A DNA stretch of 64,000 bases from JAYZQT01 sp036136335 (lineage in GTDB: Bacteria; Pseudomonadota; Alphaproteobacteria; MPNO01; UBA830). Both the position numbers and the translations under genes were made by a program. Location: positions 1 to 64,000 of the forward strand of contig JAYZQT010000056.1 of NCBI GenBank assembly GCA_036136335.1, read 5' to 3'. The notes under the pieces were generated by a model. The model was not told the origin of the DNA. It saw only the letters and a program-made list of their open reading frames with translations, and searched no databases. Positions within the stretch are counted from its first letter, which is position 1; every line of letters starts with the position of its first letter. Of this stretch, positions 44,941 through 53,653 are shown piece by piece.

Positions 44941-46047
44941 TTATTGCAGGGCCTTCTTGCGGACCCCGGCTTTTTCAAGTCGGGGCAAAACCTCGTCCCT
45001 GAAAAGTGGAAAATGCTCTACATAGTTGGCAAAACCCATTGCGAAGGCATCTATTCCCTGCCTGTGGAGACACAGCAGCAGTTCTGTAACGTCATCGGGG
45101 TCACCGACGATCGGGTAGGCTCCATTGCCACCCGCGGCACGCTGGTTGAGGTTTTTGATCAGGTTTGGTGGCAGGTTGTCCAAGTGCCCTCTGGTCAATC
45201 GACCCATAATGAGGTTGTCCGCGGCCTTTTTATCTGCCATCTCGACAGCATAATATTCGTGATATTCCTGTGCCTCTTTTCGCGTCGGACGGCAAACGAC
45301 GTAACAATTGGTGAAAACCCCTATTGTACGCCCATAGTTGCGGGCCATATTTTTCAACCGGGCGATTTCGGTGCCTATATCCTGGATTTCTGAGTTGATC
45401 CCGGTGAACATCATGTCTGAATTCCGGGCAGCAAAATTGCGCCCTGTCTCCGAGCTTCCGGCGCTAACTATCATGGGGCGTTTTCTGGAGTAAGGCTTTG
45501 GCTTTGCAAGGACACCCTTCACCGAATAGAACTCGCCTTGGAAGTCAAAAGGCTTTGTCTCTGACCAGGCACGGGTCATGATTTCAATCCATTCCTGACC
45601 CTGGTCATACCGGCGATCGTGTTCGTTCAACCTGACGCCAGCCATATCAAATTCTTTCTGATTCCAACCGCAGACAATGTTCAGTCCAAAGCGGCCCTGA
45701 CCAATTTGGTCTGCAGTCACCATTTGTTTTGCAGCAACGACCGGGTTGAACAACGCCACATGAACGGTTCCAAACGCCATGATGTTTTTTGTGGATGCAA
45801 GGATACCTGCTGCCCAGCTTAGAGTTTCAAGTACACCGCCATTATGATCAGTTTCACCTCCGTAGCCGCGCCAGCGTCCGAGAGGTAAAAGAAAATCCAG
45901 GCCCGCCTTGTCCGCGAGTCGTGCGGCTGCAAGGTTTTCCGCCCATGTACCTTCCCAACGTTCCGGAACCAGTGTCGCCGAAAGACCACCCGAACAGTTC
46001 AGGCCGAAGAACCCCAGTTTGAGTTTATTTAGATCAAAAGAGCGCAC
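44941..46047 (-). CDS. LLM-class flavin-dependent monooxygenase
   Basis: A 368-residue bacterial-luciferase-like TIM-barrel monooxygenase using FMNH2. It starts with LGFFGLNCSGGLSATLVPERWEG; the LLM markers are PLGRWRGYGGETDHNG, GQGRFGLNIVCGWNQKEFDM and a late FTNCYVVCRPT. This group includes RutA-type pyrimidine, dimethyl sulfone and alkanesulfonate monooxygenases. The frame is open up to 46128, but that would overlap the upstream oxygenase gene by 74 nt. The GTG at 46045-46047, 7 nt after the oxygenase stop, is the best start. Co-transcribed with that 2OG oxygenase. Confidence 0.87.
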   Translation of the reverse strand: MRSFDLNKLKLGFFGLNCSGGLSATLVPERWEGTWAENLAAARLADKAGLDFLLPLGRWRGYGGETDHNGGVLETLSWAAGILASTKNIMAFGTVHVALFNPVVAAKQMVTADQIGQGRFGLNIVCGWNQKEFDMAGVRLNEHDRRYDQGQEWIEIMTRAWSETKPFDFQGEFYSVKGVLAKPKPYSRKRPMIVSAGSSETGRNFAARNSDMMFTGINSEIQDIGTEIARLKNMARNYGRTIGVFTNCYVVCRPTRKEAQEYHEYYAVEMADKKAADNLIMGRLTRGHLDNLPPNLIKNLNQRAAGGNGAYPIVGDPDDVTELLLCLHRQGIDAFAMGFANYVEHFPLFRDEVLPRLEKAGVRKKALQ

Positions 46048-46054
46048 GCGTTTC

Positions 46055-47026
46055 TCAATATGTACGGTTGTACATTTCGCGCAGATGGGCTTCGACGGTA
46101 GTCGGCGGATATTTCGGATTTTCACCATCTTTCAGACAACATTCCAGAGTCACTACCTTGTGGGCGAGGTTGCCATTATAAAAAAATGGTACGGAATATC
46201 GTTCCTTGCCAGACATATTGATTACACGATGTAATGTTGAGCGATAGGTATCGTTGGTCCATCTCGACATCATGTCGGCGAGGTTGATCACATAGGCATT
46301 GGGGATAGGTGGCGCAGATATCCAAATATCGTCCTTACCCAGAACCTCCAGGCCCCCATTGGCGTCCTGCATCAACATAGTGATGCCCCCAAAATCCGTG
46401 TGTGCCCCGCAGCCTTTCTCGTTTGGGCGCGGATTGGCCGGTTGCGGTGGGTAGTGCAACAGCTTCAGAGCGGTGAGAGGTTCATGACAGAATGCCGTGA
46501 AATAGTTATCCGGTAGTCCCAGTGACAGTGCGATACCGCTCATAAGCGTCTTTCCAAGCGACAGCATGTCAACATAATACCGCATCATGGTCTTCTCAAA
46601 ACCAGGAAGCCCCTCTGGCCACTGGTTAGGGCCTAGGTTGAAACTCCCATGTCTGAGGCGCGGATGATCAGCAGGAATTTCTTCTCCGATGTAAAGTCCT
46701 TCCTTGAGGTCCGGCGGACTGCCGTCTTCAAGTGTCTGCCCGCCTAGTGGCTCATAACCTCGATTATGAGGAGAAAGTGACATGTCAATGGCGCGCTTAT
46801 GGTTTTCCGGGAGCAGAAAAAATGCGGCTGCTTGCGAAAACACATTTGCCTGCAGCTCGGGATCGATACCATGGCCAACAATGTACATAAAACCAAGATT
46901 ATGGCACGCCTCTCTCATATCATCTGCTACTGATTGGCGGGCGCTTTCGTTTGTGCCTCTCAGGGGCGACATGTCGATGACGGGCAGGCTGGCATCCGAA
47001 CGCTGTCCATTACTTGGCTTGGCCAT
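46055..47026 (-). CDS. Isopenicillin N synthase family Fe(II)/2OG dioxygenase
   Basis: A 323-residue oxygenase. The DIOX_N part reads LPVIDMSPLRGTNES and VGHGIDPEL. The jelly-roll core has HxD in GCGAHTDFGGITMLM, distal His in STLHRVINMSG and Arg in RYSVPFFYNG (the RxS pair). It starts at ATG 47024-47026 (MAKPSNG) with GAGGTG upstream; the 22 codons before it look non-coding. Paralogous to the oxygenase at 18214 and next to an LLM monooxygenase, so the pair may oxidise one compound in turn (inference). The substrate is unknown. Confidence 0.89.
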   Translation of the reverse strand: MAKPSNGQRSDASLPVIDMSPLRGTNESARQSVADDMREACHNLGFMYIVGHGIDPELQANVFSQAAAFFLLPENHKRAIDMSLSPHNRGYEPLGGQTLEDGSPPDLKEGLYIGEEIPADHPRLRHGSFNLGPNQWPEGLPGFEKTMMRYYVDMLSLGKTLMSGIALSLGLPDNYFTAFCHEPLTALKLLHYPPQPANPRPNEKGCGAHTDFGGITMLMQDANGGLEVLGKDDIWISAPPIPNAYVINLADMMSRWTNDTYRSTLHRVINMSGKERYSVPFFYNGNLAHKVVTLECCLKDGENPKYPPTTVEAHLREMYNRTY

Positions 47027-47146
47027 CAACACCTCATCTAGGTATCCACAAACCCATTTAAAAAGGATATGTGCAAAACATCCACCCCGCATGGTGCATA
47101 AAATCTTTTTCAGTTAAATCCATGCAAACACATTGCTGGAGTTCCC

Positions 47147-48376
47147 ATGTCCCGAGCCTGGTTCAAGAGTCCCTACGTAGTTCTGTTCTGTGCCGTGGGT
47201 ATAGTATTTTTTGCCTATGGAAGCCGGCAAAGTCTTGGGATTTATCTTAAGCCTATCACTGCGGATCTCGGGTGGGGTCGTGAAAGCCTGTCCATCGTAT
47301 TTGGTGCCCAGGCCCTTATTTACGGAATGGCAGCGCCATTTGTTGGTGCAATAGCCGATAAGTGGGGACCAATAAAGGTAATGATTGTATCCGCGTTTAT
47401 GTATTCCGCGGGCATATTTCTCATGACAGAAGCAACAACCCCGGCTGGCATGTTAATGAGTGCAAGTTTCCTTGGTGGTGTAGGTTCTGCCGGGTGTGCT
47501 CTCTCGCTCATCCTCGCTGTTGCAAGCCGGGTTGCACCGGAAGAAAAACGTGGTCTGTGGCTTGGAATTATCACGTCGGGCGGAACAGGTGGGCAACTTG
47601 TTCTCCTGCCAGCCGGTCAATTGGTCATGAACGAATATGGGTGGGTGATTGCGATTATTGCAATGTCCCTGTTCGTATTGATGATCCTCCCACTGGTATT
47701 GATGATGGGGGCTTCGGCGGGAGAAAGGGTAAACAGCAAAAAAGATGGCCAGAGTCTAGCTCAGGCCCTGAATGAAGCTCTTGCACATCGTGGTTTCTGG
47801 CTTCTTGTACTCGGCTTTTTCACCTGTGGATTTCAGGTTCAATATATCAATAATCACCTTCCCGCCTATCTCACCGACATGGACCTTGACCCCATCATTG
47901 GCGCGACCGCGATTTCGGTAATCGGACTTTTCAATATGATCGGAACATGGTGCGCTGGTTGGCTCGGAGACCGATACCGTAAGAAGTATATTCTTGCGTT
48001 GCTCTATTTCTTCCGTTCACTGCTGTTTATGATCTTTATTCTTGCGCCTTTAAGCCCCTGGTCGGTGTACTTGTTCTCGGCAAGTATCGGACTGCTATGG
48101 CTGGCGACAGTGCCCCTGACGTCAGGAATTGTATTTGGGATGTTTGGTCCAAGGTATATGGCGACGTTGTACGGAATTGTTTTTCTGAGCCATCAGGTAG
48201 GTAGTTTTGCAAGTGTGTGGCTCGGTGGGTTCATCTGGGACCGGACAGGTTCTTATGAAATCGCCTGGTGGATCGTAATAATCGGTGGCGCACTAGCGTC
48301 GCTGTTGCACTGGCCTATAGATGATCGGCCCGTTCAGGAAGTGTTGAAAGATCGTGCGCGCGAAGCTGCGCGGTAA
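47147..48376 (+). CDS. MFS transporter, monocarboxylate/oxalate-formate type
   Basis: A 409-residue, twelve-helix transporter. Helix 1 has FFAYGSRQSLGIYLKPIT with the polar YGSRQS motif of the OFA/monocarboxylate group; loop 2-3 is GAIADKWGPIKVM; a charged loop with GERVNSKKDGQS lies between helices 6 and 7; helix 11 ends FLSHQVGSFASVWLGG. It is probably an importer of an organic acid for the nearby enzymes. Divergent from the 2OG oxygenase gene (starts about 120 nt apart) and ending where the convergent DLH-like gene ends. Confidence 0.89.
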   Translation: MSRAWFKSPYVVLFCAVGIVFFAYGSRQSLGIYLKPITADLGWGRESLSIVFGAQALIYGMAAPFVGAIADKWGPIKVMIVSAFMYSAGIFLMTEATTPAGMLMSASFLGGVGSAGCALSLILAVASRVAPEEKRGLWLGIITSGGTGGQLVLLPAGQLVMNEYGWVIAIIAMSLFVLMILPLVLMMGASAGERVNSKKDGQSLAQALNEALAHRGFWLLVLGFFTCGFQVQYINNHLPAYLTDMDLDPIIGATAISVIGLFNMIGTWCAGWLGDRYRKKYILALLYFFRSLLFMIFILAPLSPWSVYLFSASIGLLWLATVPLTSGIVFGMFGPRYMATLYGIVFLSHQVGSFASVWLGGFIWDRTGSYEIAWWIVIIGGALASLLHWPIDDRPVQEVLKDRAREAAR

Positions 48377-49135
48377 TCAAAGCATACGCCGGAACATTGA
48401 AAAGATTTCCTGCCAGTCGGCATTCGTTGCATCTGAATTATAAATGTCCCGATCAGGGATGGCATAGCCATGATCGGTGTCACCGTGAATGCGAAAGGTC
48501 GCTTTTGCAGGGCTGTCGTCGAATGCTTCCATGAGCGCAGTTACAACTCTCCGGGGTGTGAAGGGATCGTTTTCCCCCATCCCGAAATAGATTTTCCCCT
48601 GTATGTTGGGAGCGCACAGGTGTGGTGAATTGGGTTTTTCCGTTACTAGGTAAGTCCCATGGAAACTGGCGGTAGCACGAAAAATTTCTGGATGGGCGGC
48701 TGCTACCCTGATCACGTGTCGGCCACCCATACAGTACCCGAAACATCCAGCAAACCCGTCAGAAACATTGTCGACTTCCCTTAAACGGGATATCAGCGTC
48801 AAGGTGTCTGCAATCACCATGTCGTCTGTTAGGTGTGCGTTGTAGTCAAGCATTTTCTGGCGGTCTGTCTGCGACAGAACCGAGATTGACTTTGTGCGGC
48901 CATCTGGGTGCTGATGGACGAAATGGGTGTCTCCTTGTCGATAATAGAGGCTCGGTGCTGCACAAGCCAAACCCTGCCGGGCAGCGAAACGTGCAATATC
49001 ACGTAACTGGTCTCGCATACCCCAAATATCCATATAGAGGATAACAGGGGGGAAGGGTCCGCGTCCGTCGGGTAGGGCCAGAAAGGTATCCATCAGCCCA
49101 TCCGAGGTCGTGACCTTTATATCGTGTTCAATCAT
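48377..49135 (-). CDS. Dienelactone hydrolase family protein
   Basis: A 252-residue alpha/beta hydrolase of the DLH family. The Cys nucleophile sits in FGYCMGGRHVIRV (GxCxGG, as in true dienelactone hydrolases), the acid residue in ENDPFTPRRV, and the His in DTDHGYAIPD. It would open lactones such as those formed in aromatic ring degradation. The long frame to 49225 overlaps the divergent gene, and ATG 49133-49135 (MIEHDIKV) gives the usual length. Convergent with the MFS gene (ends adjacent); 81 nt from the divergent CmcJ-type start. Confidence 0.86.
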   Translation of the reverse strand: MIEHDIKVTTSDGLMDTFLALPDGRGPFPPVILYMDIWGMRDQLRDIARFAARQGLACAAPSLYYRQGDTHFVHQHPDGRTKSISVLSQTDRQKMLDYNAHLTDDMVIADTLTLISRLREVDNVSDGFAGCFGYCMGGRHVIRVAAAHPEIFRATASFHGTYLVTEKPNSPHLCAPNIQGKIYFGMGENDPFTPRRVVTALMEAFDDSPAKATFRIHGDTDHGYAIPDRDIYNSDATNADWQEIFSMFRRML

Positions 49136-49216
49136 CTCGCATTCCAGTGGTTCCTGCTGTAATTCTATGCCTGAATACGGTGGCGACGTCCATGCGCCGC
49201 TACCTAAGGAGAGCCA

Positions 49217-50044
49217 ATGGCACAAACATCAACGAAAAATGAATCCACAATCCATGCCGCGCTGACCTTTGCTGTTGATACAGGAGTAAGGATAGTCAAC
49301 GAAACCATGGGGCCCGGCGACATGAGTCGTCGTCGGACAGGCGTTGTTGAGGAAAGAATGATGCCCATCCGGAACGGAAGGGCGTTAAGGGATAAATTCG
49401 AACTTGAAATCCACGGATTTGAGTTTGTCAAACATCCAACCGCAATGGTCAATTTTTTTGATGAGAATGAAGTCCTATCTGTTTACTACGAAGAGGCAGC
49501 TGAACTGATCAGACAAAGAAGTGGTGCCAAAAGAATCCATGTATTTGATCACACCCTGCGCTCCGGTGACGAAAAAACCCGGAACGAAAGGCATGTGCGC
49601 GAACCTGTTACGCGTGTGCATAACGACTACACCGAGTGGTCCGGTCCCAACCGTGTACGAGATCTTTTACCCAATGAAGCAGAAGGATTGCTTGAACGGC
49701 GTTTTGCAATTGTACAGGTCTGGCGCGCCATCCGGAATCCCATTGAAGCTGATCCGCTCGCTATTTGCGATGCGAGGACGTTGACTCAGGGTGATCTTGT
49801 CGTTTCCGAGCGTCGCTATCCCGATCGGATCGGTCAGACCTATCAAATCGCTTACAGCCCCGATCAAGAATGGTATTACTTTCCAAAGATGACACGGAAT
49901 GAAGCCGTGGTTTTCAAGGTATTCGACTCCGCTACTGATGGTCGTGCCCGGTTCACGGCGCATACCGCATTCGTCGACCCTATGAGCCCGGTTAACGCGG
50001 GTCCTCGGGAGAGCATAGAGATGCGGGCACTCGTATTTTTCTGA
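49217..50044 (+). CDS. CmcJ/NvfI family oxidoreductase
   Basis: A 275-residue protein of the CmcJ/NvfI (GA4-desaturase-like) family, relatives of Fe(II)/2OG oxygenases. Recognised by VTRVHNDYTEWSGPNRVRDL with the HxD-like HND, then FAIVQVWRAIRNPIEADPLA, the Asp-rich ICDARTLTQGDLV and the tail RFTAHTAFVDP. CmcJ works in cephamycin biosynthesis, but bacterial members are mostly uncharacterised hydroxylases. AAGGAGAG precedes the ATG. It begins a five-gene plus-strand run with UbiD, PPOX-fold and TPP-enzyme genes. Confidence 0.85.
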   Translation: MAQTSTKNESTIHAALTFAVDTGVRIVNETMGPGDMSRRRTGVVEERMMPIRNGRALRDKFELEIHGFEFVKHPTAMVNFFDENEVLSVYYEEAAELIRQRSGAKRIHVFDHTLRSGDEKTRNERHVREPVTRVHNDYTEWSGPNRVRDLLPNEAEGLLERRFAIVQVWRAIRNPIEADPLAICDARTLTQGDLVVSERRYPDRIGQTYQIAYSPDQEWYYFPKMTRNEAVVFKVFDSATDGRARFTAHTAFVDPMSPVNAGPRESIEMRALVFF

Positions 50045-50162
50045 CGGATTTGATCAAAGCATTAATTCATCCCGCCGCGATTCGACTGAGCGAGGGGACC
50101 TGCTTCTTTGCGTTGTGCAGATGCGGTGCATATAAAAAGGTGAATAAAACGGAGTTTCGTGA

Positions 50163-51830
50163 ATGGACGGCTTTGCCGGTAAGCGCACATACCGCGATCT
50201 TCAGCAACATATTGAAGAGCTTAAGGATCGAGATCTGCTTTATGTTATTGACGAGCCTGTTAACAAGGACACTGAAATGTCGCCTCTGGTCCGCTGGCAA
50301 TTTCGAGGCGGGTTACGTGAAGAGGAGCGTAAGGCGTTTCTTTTCACTAACATTACGGATTCCAGAAATCGAGTGTACAACATACCGGTTGTGATTGGTG
50401 CGCTGGCGGCAAACCAGGATATCTACGCTACTGGCATGGGCTGCAACGTGGAGGGGATCGCTGGCAAGTGGGAAAATGCGATTGCCAATCCTATTGCGCC
50501 GCGGCTGGTAAATGACGCACCCTGTCATGACGTAATCATTGAGGGCGAAGAGCTGTTGAGCGAAGACGGTGGGCTTATCCATCTGCCTATTCCCTTGTCG
50601 ACCCCCGGTTTTGATTCGTCCCCAACCCTGGCGGCCACCAATGTAATTACCCGTCACCCCAAAACCGGCACGCAGAATATGGGTACTTACCGCGCAGGAC
50701 TCAAATCCTCTAACCGGCTGGTTGTGAGGATGGCAACCCGTGTCGGTGGCGCGGAGGGTTATCTGCACTGGAAAACGCAAAAGGAACGAGGTGAAAAGTT
50801 ACCCTGCGCCATTGTTGTTGGCTGTCCGCCGTACGTCGCCTTTATGGGTCCACAGAAGCTTCCGGCAGGAGTGGAAGAGTTGCATGTTGCGGGTGGTCTG
50901 GCGGGAGAACCGATCAATGTTGTTCGCGCCCGAACCGTCGATCTGTTGGTGCCTGCGGAGGCGGAGGTGGTCATTGAGGGTTTTGTAGATACCGAGCTGC
51001 TGGAACCGGAGGGGCCATTTGGAGAAAGCCATGGGCATGTCGCCTTGGAAGAGTTGAACCTCCCAATGCAGGTGACCGCAATTACACGCCGCGAGCATGC
51101 GATCATCCCCTCCTACATCTCACAGGTTGCACCCTCCGAAAGTTCAGTTATCAAGCGTGTTGCCTATGAGCCGTTGTTTAAGGCGCATTTGCACGACCAT
51201 CTTGGGATTAAAGGAGTTAAAAAAGTTCAACTGCACGAGCCCCTGACAGGCCTGCTCCGTGTAACGATCATATCGCTTGATCCCGAGACCCCACGTACAG
51301 AGGTGTGGCGTGCGCTTTATGGAGCGGCGAGCTTCAAGGCTGATTGTGGCAAGATAACCATCGCAGTTAATGAAGATATTGATGTTGATAACGCTGATGC
51401 AATCTTGTGGGCAATGGCCTATCGCCTGAACCCGTCGGAGGACGTAAATATTTTACGGCATCGTGGACAGGGTCATGGTCCAAAGCGGGAAACACATGGT
51501 GAAGAAGATTCGACCCTTCTGATTGACGCCACAATGAAGGCCCCCATGCCCCCTCTGGCGCTACCCACCAAGCCTTACATGGAGGCTGGAAAAGTACTTT
51601 GGGAAAAACTGGGGCTACCCGCCCTTCGTCCAGAGTCCCCGTGGCACGGGTATTCCCTTGGGGACTGGTCCGAAGTCTGGACAGACGCCGCGGAACGCGC
51701 AACAGCTGGCGCCTGGCCGGAAAATGGTCGCCGGACCTTGCAGCGGCAGGTCCCCGCCGACGTAACGCCGGAAACCTCCGTTCGGGACGTAGAGGACGGT
51801 TGGGAAGACGAACTGGAGTGGAAGAAATAA
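50163..51830 (+). CDS. UbiD family decarboxylase (prFMN-dependent)
   Basis: A 555-residue UbiD-type (de)carboxylase using prenylated FMN. Features: N-terminal LQQHIEELKDRDLLYVIDEP; the central prFMN-site run GTYRAGLKSSNRLVVRM with the Arg, then AIVVGCPPYVAFMGPQKLP; the acidic motif EPEGPFGESHGH carrying catalytic Glu residues; and a C-terminal oligomerisation region with GKVLWEKLGLPALRP. It would remove a carboxylate from an unsaturated or aromatic acid. The UbiX flavin prenyltransferase is not in the window. Preceded by CmcJ (118 nt) and followed by a PPOX-fold gene 30 nt downstream. Confidence 0.9.
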   Translation: MDGFAGKRTYRDLQQHIEELKDRDLLYVIDEPVNKDTEMSPLVRWQFRGGLREEERKAFLFTNITDSRNRVYNIPVVIGALAANQDIYATGMGCNVEGIAGKWENAIANPIAPRLVNDAPCHDVIIEGEELLSEDGGLIHLPIPLSTPGFDSSPTLAATNVITRHPKTGTQNMGTYRAGLKSSNRLVVRMATRVGGAEGYLHWKTQKERGEKLPCAIVVGCPPYVAFMGPQKLPAGVEELHVAGGLAGEPINVVRARTVDLLVPAEAEVVIEGFVDTELLEPEGPFGESHGHVALEELNLPMQVTAITRREHAIIPSYISQVAPSESSVIKRVAYEPLFKAHLHDHLGIKGVKKVQLHEPLTGLLRVTIISLDPETPRTEVWRALYGAASFKADCGKITIAVNEDIDVDNADAILWAMAYRLNPSEDVNILRHRGQGHGPKRETHGEEDSTLLIDATMKAPMPPLALPTKPYMEAGKVLWEKLGLPALRPESPWHGYSLGDWSEVWTDAAERATAGAWPENGRRTLQRQVPADVTPETSVRDVEDGWEDELEWKK

Positions 51831-51860
51831 CACCAATACACGGAATGAGGGGGCCACAAG

Positions 51861-52346
51861 ATGAATGGAAGCGAAAGACGCGAATTCGTGCGTAACCACC
51901 GGACCTGCGTATTTGGCTATCCCCGCATGGTGCACGGGCCATCACTGTCATGCGTCTACTATGTTATGGATGGGGATGATGTGCTTGTATCGTCGATGCT
52001 CGGGCGCGCCAAGCCGAAGGCCGTAAATCGGGATGGGCGTGTATCTCTGTGCATATTGGATGAGAAGTGGCCACCAACATATATCACAGTCTACGGCACC
52101 GCCACAGTAGAGGAGAAAGGCGGCGACGATCTCCTGATTGCGGTGTGCGAGTTGATGGCAGAGCAGCCCATGCCTGCGGAGGAGCGGGAAAAGCTGCGCC
52201 AGCTAGCAATAGAAGAAGAACGCTGCGTCATAAGGGTTCGGCCCGAGTCTACCTTCGAGACGCCGCCTCGTCACGTCTATAACCCGGAAGATGTTGACAA
52301 GCTCAGCCATTCGCTCGGTAACACGTTGCCGTGGGACGCGGAATGA
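51861..52346 (+). CDS. PPOX/FMN-binding split-barrel protein
   Basis: A 161-residue pyridoxamine-oxidase-fold protein (F420/FMN split barrel). Pattern: CVFGYPRMVHGPSLSCVYYV, VLVSSMLGRAKPKAVNRDGR (the RAKxxNxxRDGR signature), VSLCILDEKWP, then TYITVYGTATVEEKGGD. Such proteins bind FMN or F420 and reduce small molecules. Located 30 nt after ubiD with GAGGGGG upstream, and its TGA overlaps the next ATG by 4 nt. Possibly a reductase or flavin handler for the decarboxylase module (inference). Confidence 0.84.
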   Translation: MNGSERREFVRNHRTCVFGYPRMVHGPSLSCVYYVMDGDDVLVSSMLGRAKPKAVNRDGRVSLCILDEKWPPTYITVYGTATVEEKGGDDLLIAVCELMAEQPMPAEEREKLRQLAIEEERCVIRVRPESTFETPPRHVYNPEDVDKLSHSLGNTLPWDAE

Positions 52347-52867
52347 CTGCGTTCGCTGAGCCGGAGAGTTTCTCGCGGCGTATTTTCGAAAAGCTTGCCG
52401 GTGTGGGCGTGACGCTGTTCTCCTACGTACCGGATTTCGGCAATGCTTCTATCGTTGAAATGGCAGAAGCTGACAACCGGACGACAGCGGTTCTTCTGTC
52501 GAGTGAACAGGAAGGAGTTGCGTTATGTGCCGGTGCTGATCTGGTCGGTGGGCGGGGGGTACTGCTGATGCAATCCTCTGGCGTGGGCAATTGCCCCAAT
52601 ATGCTATCGTTGATCAAGGCCGGGAAGTTTCCAATGCTTATGATTGTAACCATGCGCGGTGATTACGGCGAGCAGAACCCTTGGCAGTACCCCATGGGTC
52701 AGGCGGTGGAACCCGTTTTAAACGCGATGGGCGTTCAGTGCATCCGAGTTGAAAGAGACGACGAACTGGACGTGGCAATAGATGCAGCGCTTTCTGCAGC
52801 GTTCCAGGCCGAGCAGGGTGTTGCGTTAGTTCTCTCGCAGAAATTTATTGGCGCGAAGGTGTTCTGA
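52343..52867 (+). CDS. TPP-dependent decarboxylase, PYR (alpha) subunit
   Basis: 174 residues covering only the N-terminal PYR domain of a thiamine-diphosphate enzyme: VTLFSYVPDFGNASIVEM, the activating Glu in LSSEQEGVALCAGADLVGG, and LLMQSSGVGNCPNMLSLIKA followed by MRGDYGEQNPWQY. It resembles the separate alpha subunit of sulfopyruvate/phosphonopyruvate decarboxylases (ComD). The companion PP subunit follows directly, as in split two-subunit enzymes. The ATG overlaps the PPOX gene by 4 nt. It would decarboxylate a 2-oxo acid after binding TPP at the subunit interface. Confidence 0.85.
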   Translation: MTAFAEPESFSRRIFEKLAGVGVTLFSYVPDFGNASIVEMAEADNRTTAVLLSSEQEGVALCAGADLVGGRGVLLMQSSGVGNCPNMLSLIKAGKFPMLMIVTMRGDYGEQNPWQYPMGQAVEPVLNAMGVQCIRVERDDELDVAIDAALSAAFQAEQGVALVLSQKFIGAKVF

Positions 52868-52868
52868 C

Positions 52869-53465
52869 ATGACGTTGTCTTTGCCGGAAGCGACCATTGA
52901 TAGGAGAACCCTGTTACCGCAGCTGTTTTCCAATCCTGAGGACTACCTTCTTGTTACCGGGCTTGCGGGCGCCGCCCGGGACACGGCTGCCTGGACTCAT
53001 GATGGTGATAATCTTCTAGCCTTCGGTGGAGCAATGGGAGGTGCGTTATCAGCCGCAATAGGTATAGCCCTGTGTGCCAGAGACCGGAACGTTGCAGTAA
53101 TTACTGGTGATGGTGAATTATTGATGAACGCCGGCGCTCTTGCCACGGTCGCCTCGTCGGGCCCGGCAAACCTGTCGGTCGTTTGTATTGATAATGGGCA
53201 ACATGGTGAAACTGGCGGTCAGCCCGGCCACACGGCTCGGCGCACCAATCTCTCGTTATTGGCGGAGGGCGCGGGAATACTGTCGGTCATGACGGTGTCA
53301 GCACCAGAAGATTTGCCTGAGGCTCGGAAGTTTTTGATCGAAACGGTGGCCCCTCGTTTTCTTTGCGTGCGTGTTAAGCCCGGACCACCATCCGACTACC
53401 GGCGCAACTGGAACCTTGCGGAATGCCGGCTAAGGTTCAAGGCAGCACTCAGCTTGGATCCTTAG
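52869..53465 (+). CDS. TPP-dependent decarboxylase, PP (beta) subunit
   Basis: 198 residues forming the C-terminal PP domain of the same enzyme. The TPP/Mg motif is AVITGDGELLMNAGALATVA, with the distal LSVVCIDNGQHGETGGQP (GDG...N). The N-terminal tail DRRTLLPQLFSNPEDYLLVTG and AFGGAMGGALSAAIGIALC match ComE/phosphonopyruvate decarboxylase beta. The start (ATG 52869) follows the alpha stop by one base, so the two are translated together. Last gene of the CmcJ-UbiD-PPOX-TPP run. Confidence 0.87.
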   Translation: MTLSLPEATIDRRTLLPQLFSNPEDYLLVTGLAGAARDTAAWTHDGDNLLAFGGAMGGALSAAIGIALCARDRNVAVITGDGELLMNAGALATVASSGPANLSVVCIDNGQHGETGGQPGHTARRTNLSLLAEGAGILSVMTVSAPEDLPEARKFLIETVAPRFLCVRVKPGPPSDYRRNWNLAECRLRFKAALSLDP

Positions 53466-53653
53466 ACAAACCAGAAACAAATTGGGGTGACGAGCAGGCT
53501 GTTGATCAGGTTTTTAGTTAATCCGGTGTTTTTTTCGCGGCGGCCGTACTGAAAATTTTTCGTCTCAAGCCGGCTCGGTGTGATAGCGTCATCCGCCATA
53601 CTCTGCTGGAGAGAACTGCTCTTGCGGTAATAATGTCAGCAAAAGTTGGATAA

